This document shows, in pieces, positions 58,753-64,000 of a stretch of DNA of 64,000 nt; within the stretch, counting starts at the first letter, position 1, and each line of letters opens with the position of its first letter. A program made the position numbers and the translations under genes. A model generated the notes under the pieces. The model saw only the letters and a list, made by a program, of their open reading frames with translations. It did not search any database and had not been told where the DNA came from. The stretch comes from Chaenocephalus aceratus (Eukaryota > Chordata > Actinopteri > Perciformes > Channichthyidae). The stretch spans positions 53,354 to 117,353 of the forward strand of contig JAMFTG010000719.1 of the NCBI GenBank assembly GCA_023974075.1, read 5' to 3'.

Positions 58753-60452
58753 AATCAGAGCTGATGGAAAACACTACAATGGCTTACTTTGACCCAAGGA
58801 AGAAATCCAAACGACTGGTTGATGCCAGCCCTGTTGGTCTAGGTGCCATACTCAGCCAGCACAGCCCTGACAAAGAGGGTAATGACCACATTGTTGCATA
58901 TGCCAGCCGAGCACTCACACCAGTGGAACAGCGCTATTCTCAAACAGAGAGAGAAGCTCTGGCAATCCTCTGGGCATGTGAACACTTCCACCTATATCTC
59001 TATGGGTCACACTTCACTGTTATCACAGATCACAAACCGCTTGAACTGATCTTCAACAACCCAAAAGCCACACCCCCAGCTCGGTTAGAACGCTGGCGGC
59101 TAAGACTACAACCATACAGCTACATTATCAAGTACAAAGCTGGAGAAGATAACCCTGCCGATTACATGTCCAGACATCCTATTGAGGGAAACATACCAAG
59201 CAGATCGTCTCGCATGGCTGAGGAATATGTCAACTTTGTCATTGACAATGCTGTTCCAAAGGCAATGACACTTGCAGAAGTTCAAACAGAAACAAAGAAT
59301 GATCCTACATTATGTAAAGTGATGCATTTTTTGAGTGCAGGACACTGGAGACATGCACCACAGGACTCAGACTACACTGATTATCCAATGCTGAAAGCAC
59401 TCTACCGCCTACGAAACGAACTGACAGTCAACGCTGGAGAGAATGTCATTCTCAGAGGAACACGACTTGTGCTACCTACCTCTCTCCAACGTAAAGCAAT
59501 AAGCCTGGCCCATGACGGTCATCTTGGCATTGTTAAGACCAAACAACTGGTAAGGGAAAAGGTATGGTTTCCAGGCATAGATGAAATGGTGGAAAAGATG
59601 ATAAAACACTGCATACCATGTCAAGCAGCAACCTCCCAGAATCACATGGAACCACTTAACATGTCTGAACTTCCCAAAGGTCCATGGCAAAATATTTCTA
59701 TTGACTTTACAGGACCTTTCCCATCAGGTGATTACCTACTTGTGGTTATTGATGAGTATTCCAGGTTCCCCGAAGTTGAGATACTAAAGTCCACAGCAGC
59801 CACTACAGTGATTCCCAAACTGGACAGAATCTTCTCATCCTATGGTATTCCACATGTGGTGAAAACAGATAATGGACCTCCATTCAATGGACAGCCGTTC
59901 AAAGATTTCAGCCACTATCTCGGATTCAAACACAGAAAAATAACACCGTATTGGCCGAGAGCTAATGCAGAAGCTGAACGCTTCATGAAAACATTGAAGA
60001 AAACAATAACAGCCACACACACTGAAGGAAAACCATGGAAACAGAACCTCTACAGTTTTCTTAGAAATGACCGTGCATCCCCACACGGTACTACACAGCT
60101 GACTCCAGCCGAGTTAATGTTTGGGAGAAAACTCAACACCACTCTCCCCACTCTTCATGTGACTCAACATCACACACCTGACACCAAACTCCAAGATATT
60201 GATCAGCGTGCCAAGCAGCGCATGAAAGAGCATGCCGACCACAAAAACAGAGCTCGACCTTCTATCCTCAAACCAGGTGACATTGTGCTATGCCGTCAGA
60301 ATATCAAAGGCAAGCTCATGACTCCTTATGGAAGCAAACCTTACACCATCGTGAAGATCAGAGGATCAATGGTGACAGCAGCTCGCCCAGGACATGAGAT
60401 GACTTCAAACTGCTCCCACCTTCAGTTCCTATTGGATCTGACTCAGGAATGA
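58701..60452 (+). CDS. pol: Gypsy RNase H and integrase
   Basis: The phase is open from 58701; the first Met is at 58740. RNase H is seen in RLVDASPVGLGAILSQ, QTEREALAILWACEHFHLYL and VITDHKPLELIF (acidic D-E-D residues). Integrase follows: the HHCC zinc domain in HDGHLGIVKTKQL and CIPCQ (about residues 257-298), then the catalytic core with D in ISIDFTGPFPSGDY, D in VKTDNGPPFNGQ and E in ANAEAERFMK. A C-terminal SH3-like part contains LKPGDIVLCRQNIKGKLM. Integrase joins the cDNA to the genome. The frame ends at TGA 60450-60452, overlapping the ATG of the tail frame. Confidence 0.92.
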   Translation, partial: DTTWSWGPQQQSAMERLKSELMENTTMAYFDPRKKSKRLVDASPVGLGAILSQHSPDKEGNDHIVAYASRALTPVEQRYSQTEREALAILWACEHFHLYLYGSHFTVITDHKPLELIFNNPKATPPARLERWRLRLQPYSYIIKYKAGEDNPADYMSRHPIEGNIPSRSSRMAEEYVNFVIDNAVPKAMTLAEVQTETKNDPTLCKVMHFLSAGHWRHAPQDSDYTDYPMLKALYRLRNELTVNAGENVILRGTRLVLPTSLQRKAISLAHDGHLGIVKTKQLVREKVWFPGIDEMVEKMIKHCIPCQAATSQNHMEPLNMSELPKGPWQNISIDFTGPFPSGDYLLVVIDEYSRFPEVEILKSTAATTVIPKLDRIFSSYGIPHVVKTDNGPPFNGQPFKDFSHYLGFKHRKITPYWPRANAEAERFMKTLKKTITATHTEGKPWKQNLYSFLRNDRASPHGTTQLTPAELMFGRKLNTTLPTLHVTQHHTPDTKLQDIDQRAKQRMKEHADHKNRARPSILKPGDIVLCRQNIKGKLMTPYGSKPYTIVKIRGSMVTAARPGHEMTSNCSHLQFLLDLTQE

Positions 60453-60613
60453 CTGACGAAGAGGATGATCTGGATCTACAACTTCCTGACCCACCAGATG
60501 AGGAAACTCATCAGCTCCAAAACGAGAATATCAACCCTGAAGGTCCTGTTCCAGCCAGATATTCAATCAGAACAAACAGGAGACCACCACAACGTCTCAT
60601 TGCTGAAATATGA
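60449..60613 (+). CDS. Short tail frame after integrase
   Basis: 54 codons start MTDEEDDLDLQLPDPPDEET (acidic) and end RTNRRPPQRLIAEI (basic, Pro-rich). This is the composition usual for the extreme C-terminus of Gypsy integrases. ATG overlaps the preceding stop (ATGA). It is probably the displaced pol tail after a one-base change; independent translation is possible but unsupported. Confidence 0.55.
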   Translation: MTDEEDDLDLQLPDPPDEETHQLQNENINPEGPVPARYSIRTNRRPPQRLIAEI

Positions 60614-60822
60614 CTTAAAGAAGTCAAGAGACTGCAGATAGTTGAACAATTACAAAAAGGACATTTTTGCTAGTGACAAAGAAGACTCAGTCATTTAAGT
60701 TAAAACAATGAGATATTAATTTCTTTATTTGATTACTAAGAATAAGAGACCTTTCTTACTGCAATTCTTATTTACATTTCGTTAATATCAAAAGGCAATG
60801 TTCATCTGAAATAAGGGAGGGA

Positions 60823-60951
60823 TGTAATGTTGTTACATACTATTTGGTCCGGAGTTGTGGATACCCGGAATGTGATATGCGGGACACGGATTATTAGGTT
60901 GTACAGAGCGGGAATAAAGCACAGTTAACGATACTCGCTGTCTCCTGAGTT
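60823..60951 (+). repeat. Gypsy 3' LTR, first part
   Basis: It repeats the first 129 bp of the 5' LTR without visible differences, up to tctcctgagtt, where Rex3 has inserted. The second part is 61597-61640. Confidence 0.9.
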
Positions 60952-61585
60952 CCATCCATCCATCTTCTCCCGCTTATCCGTGGTCGGGTCGCGGGGGTAG
61001 CAGTTCCAGCAGAGAGCCCCAAACTTTCTTTTCCCTGGCGACATCAACCAGCTCTGACTGGGGGATCCCAAGGCGCTCCCAGGCCAGCGAAGAGATATAA
61101 TCCCTCCACCTGGTCCTAGGTCTACCCCTTGGTCTCTTCCCAGCTGGACGTGCCTGGAACACCTCCCTAGGGAGGCGCCCAGGTGGCATCCTAACTAGGT
61201 GCCCGAACCACCTCAACTGGCTTCTTTCGACGCGAAGGAGGAGCGGCTCAACTCCGAGTCCCTCCCTGATGACCGAACTTCTCACCTTATCTCTAAGGGA
61301 GACACCAGCCACCTGGCGGAGGAAACCCATCTCGGCCGCTTGTATCCGCGATCTCGTTCTTTCGGTCATGACCCATCCTTCATGACCATAGGTGAGGGTA
61401 GGAACGAAAATGGCCCGGTAGACAGAGAGCTTTGCCTTCTGGCTCAGCTCCCTTTTCGTCACAACGGTGCGGTAAAGCGACTGCAGTACCGCTCCCGCTG
61501 CTCCGACTCTCCGGCCCATCTCACGCTCCATTGTTCCCTCACTCGAGAACAAGACCCCGAGATACTTGAACTCCTTCACTTGGGG
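60952..61585 (-). mobile_element. Rex3 (RTE) LINE fragment inserted in the Gypsy 3' LTR
   Basis: The minus strand encodes FKYLGVLFSSEGTMEREMG, TYGHEGWVMTERTRSRIQAA, WFGHLVRMPPGRLPREVF and LAWERLGIPQSELVDVAREK, ending LLPPRPDHG. It then has the cggataagcgggagaag 3' end and atgg tail. The 11-bp word tctcctgagtt is on both sides (60941-60951 and 61586-61596), a target duplication. The 5' end is truncated, as is usual for Rex3. The coding part is open within this piece. Confidence 0.92.
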
Positions 61586-61596
61586 TCTCCTGAGTT

Positions 61597-61640
61597 GTCT
61601 ATAACAAAGCAAGATACACCTACCAAATGACAACACTACA
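61597..61640 (+). repeat. Gypsy 3' LTR, second part
   Basis: gtctataacaaagcaagata to caacactaca completes the LTR. The target duplication cgagg follows. Confidence 0.9.
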
Positions 61641-61645
61641 CGAGG

Positions 61646-63550
61646 GTTAAGCCGATTCTCGAACAGCACTTGAAATGGGATGGAACCAGGCAGACTGTCC
61701 AAAACTGGATTTGAACGGGTCCACCGCGTCCCCCCTCCCCCACCCCGTCCCCAGAACTACACATGCTGGCTATTCTGTTTCGCAACATGTTCTCTATGGC
61801 ACGTCTCTACTGGGAGTTGTAGTTTTAAAAGACGTTTTCGTATTTCCCATAATAAGAAGTTGCCAATATTAAACTGTGTACATCCCTGGAGGTTTAGGGG
61901 ACAGGAAACACTCACATTTAAAACATATCATTAATAAATGGGTGAAAATTGCTTGTGCCCATTATGGGCAGTATTAATATATATACCCACATGCCAGCTA
62001 AGGTCAGAAGAGCTTTATTTAACAGCTGGTCTTATGTGTGTGACCCCTGTGATAACATTACATTACATTCATTGATAAGCCTGAAACATGCACTTGTCAA
62101 GGTTCAGAGGCACATTTTGCAAATATGGCAGTAGCCATCGATCAGCTTAAGATAAGATATACTTTATTGATCCCAAGTTGGAACATTTGCGTTACATCAG
62201 CATGTGTAACAGTTAAATATGCAGTTGTATTTATTTGAAAATCATTTAGTATAATCACATAAATTCTGTGTTTTATATTCAACAATTCTGTGTTCTTTAT
62301 TTATTGATTGTTCAATACCTGACAAGGCCGGAGATGAAATATCTACATACATCTTATAAGAGTATAATACATTATGTATAATATCAGTTAAAATAAGTGC
62401 TTCAACATAGTTAACATTGCTGGAGGTATGCACAAATATTGATAGATGTCTTGTAATGCACTAGTTGAGGAACCTGCAACCCAAGTTTTTCATTCAGTGC
62501 AGAACTACACCACAGTTGTGTAGGCCTATATGATATGTCAATAAACCTTAGAACATCTGAAATCTTGAAAGGGATGTGCAAAATAGTCATTATATACAGT
62601 CTTTAATTAACAATTAGTAGAGGAATAACGAGTAATGAATATACTTTATAGGATCGTATTAATATCTAATAATAAAAATATTGAAATTCAATAACATGCT
62701 TTAACCACCAGGTGTCCCTTGATATCAGCTGTGCACCTTTATGGTGTAAATACAGCCTATCTACCAATTGGATCAAATATAAAAGTGAGCCGAATTAGTG
62801 TTGATACTGCAAGGAGACGTATTGTGTGAAAAGAAATGTAAGATGTTGTTTAATGGCTGATATATTTATGATCCACGTCACGTTTTCAGTTCCTCATGTT
62901 TTGTCTTCTCATCAGGGCTCTATAAATCAGAACTACGGCAGATATGTAATAGTAATGCAGGCCGAACCGTGTATTACAATGCCGTTATGTGATGACTTCA
63001 AAGAGAAAAGCAAACACACTCGGAATAAGGTATTATTATTATTTTGGTCTGTTTCCGGTATTTGTTAATGACGGTGTGCTCTGAGATGTGAGACTGGAAT
63101 TGCACAGGGGGAAATAACGTAGGCTATCTTTAGATGCGGATTTTGTTAAAACTAATATGTTTAGGCTGTGGACCAACACTATACATTGACGGGGAAGGGG
63201 GTAGCAATAAAGATAACACCATTAAACAGTTACACAACATAACATAAATAATATCGATAGCAGCGTCCCTAGCAACCACCTTGGTAACAATGAAAACGTC
63301 GCGATTTCCTGAAGTAATCTTCGTAATAACTAGCAAACTAAAGATCATGTACATCACTGCACACCATAATCTGAAATAACAACTCATATTCTCGCATCAA
63401 ATGGACATCAAAAACGCATTTTGATGGCCAAACAAACTTTAAAATAGGCATTTTCTACCGACAATAAAACGAATTTCGGCCATGTTTTCTTTTTTCTGCA
63501 GGGAGAAATTTGAAGATCATGTGACAAGACGCCAGCCATCGGAATGAATG
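61646..63550. other. Interior of the large inverted-repeat element, no gene recognised
   Basis: AT-rich sequence. At about 62147-62185, aagataagatatactttatt followed by gatcccaagttgg looks like the end word of a common fish retroposon. A tacattacattacattca-type word is at 62055-62075. Open frames here (for example 62826-63068) show no known motif. Confidence 0.35.
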
Positions 63551-64000
63551 GTGAAAAAAAACGGGTTTGTCAAACAGAGCACATGGTGTAGGCCAAACGA
63601 TAGCTGGGGATTCTGGGTAGTGTAGTGTCTTCTGCCATCCTTTACTCAGAAAACATATTTGTTTCTCCGAATCGAAGGGGAAAAATACAAAAGCATTGCA
63701 CACAATTTAAACCAATCAATGTTGTGTAATTAACAAGGATAATCTGGTGTTTTTTTAGTCGATGAGTAGTGCAGATATCACTGTAAAAATCAATCGACAG
63801 TAAGAGGAGTACTTACTTCCGGTGTAAAATTCTCCGTTATCCAATGGGAATGGATGCTCACATTACCTTTAAGGGCAAGCCGGGCATAAAACGAATGCCG
63901 TGCTTCCATGAGCGTCAAATCCCGACGCAGATGGGAATACATTGCAATCAGTTGAAAGCTATTTGCGTCCCTTTATGACGCTGAAGGAGACTAGGAAGCG

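Larger units (their letters stand above)
56228..61640 (+). mobile_element. Ty3/Gypsy retrotransposon, near-complete and young
   Basis: Two 173-bp LTRs (56228-56400 and 60823 to 61640, the second split by Rex3) start TGTAATGTTG and end CAACACTACA. They look identical by eye. The flanks are cgagg on both sides (56223-56227 and 61641-61645), a perfect 5-bp target duplication. A purine tract, ataagggaggga, precedes the 3' LTR. Gag, protease, RT, RNase H and integrase occur in Gypsy order. Without the Rex3 insertion it is about 4.8 kb. It resembles Mag-type Gypsy elements; clade assignment is inference. Confidence 0.95.
55880..64000. mobile_element. Large DNA element with long terminal inverted repeats, cut by the window edge
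   Basis: The left arm (about 55880-56210: cttcagcgtcataaagggac, aactgattgcaatgtattcc, cacggcattcgttt, ctacactacccagaatcccc) recurs inverted at about 63560-64000. The right arm holds an extra ~190 bp (63650-63850) missing from the left. The outermost ~80 bp of the right arm would lie past 64000. The Gypsy element inserted between them accounts for 5.4 kb. The rest (61646-63550) has no recognised transposase. Family not determined. Confidence 0.65.

Noticed and set aside
63455..63703. Minus-strand 82-codon frame near the right arm of the large inverted-repeat element
   Set aside because: Part of it lies in the inverted arm shared with 56100-56210. No transposase motif is seen, so I do not call it a gene.

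Overview
The window looks like repeat-dense nuclear DNA from a ray-finned fish (teleost). I infer this from the mix of element types: L2-like, CR1/Rex1-like, Rex3 (RTE), I/Nimb-like and L1/Tx1-like LINEs, BEL/Pao and Gypsy LTR elements, hAT elements, a P-like element with a THAP remnant, TTAA-flanked DNA transposons, and tandem C2H2 zinc-finger exons of the large fish type. I cannot name the species. I see no complete ordinary host gene. Almost every recognisable coding stretch is a transposon protein or a broken copy of one. The best candidate for living host coding sequence is a 12-finger zinc-finger exon at 2540-3574.

Layout. 1-3650, 9570-12850 and 41165-43119 are three copies of one zinc-finger unit: the exon, a polypyrimidine splice acceptor, then a GACTCGAGTCA-rich hAT-like MITE. 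The first is on +, the other two on -. Two carry a TTAA element and the third has the empty TTAA site. 3653-6740 holds a P-like element, an I/Nimb LINE split by a solo LTR, and a small TTAA MITE. 6740-9440 is mostly anonymous, with a PWWP-like fragment and a minus-strand Nimb relic. 12850-22441 is a stack of nested LINEs and hATs. 22442-28055 and 49193-54748 are two copies of a ~5.6 kb direct segmental duplication carrying a BEL/Pao 3' end with LTR and a Nimb LINE. An inverted arm follows the first copy (28056-29390). 30241-33740 holds a retroelement Gag relic. 33755-36488 holds an L2 3' end, a minisatellite and a Rex3 fragment. 36490-41160 is a nearly full-length but broken L1-like LINE on the minus strand. 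43128-44900 is LINE debris. 45553-45852 is a 20-bp minisatellite, and 46371-48422 a TTAA element. 55880-64000 is a DNA element with long inverted ends, running off the window, into which a young Gypsy retrotransposon (56228-61640) has inserted. That Gypsy element carries a Rex3 fragment in its 3' LTR.

How the parts relate. The order of events can be read from nesting and from filled versus empty sites: hAT inside L2; hAT inside Rex1-like inside L2; Rex3 inside Gypsy inside the inverted-repeat element; a solo LTR inside Nimb; a LINE inside a TTAA element inside the zinc-finger unit. The Gypsy element is the youngest visible autonomous-type element. Its two 173-bp LTRs look identical by eye, it has a perfect 5-bp target duplication, and only three small lesions separate it from continuous coding. 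One of these, at the end of the reverse transcriptase, coincides with a canonical slippery heptamer in the right phase.

All identities, counts and boundaries were read by eye from the sequence. Family names come from motif recognition, not from a database search.
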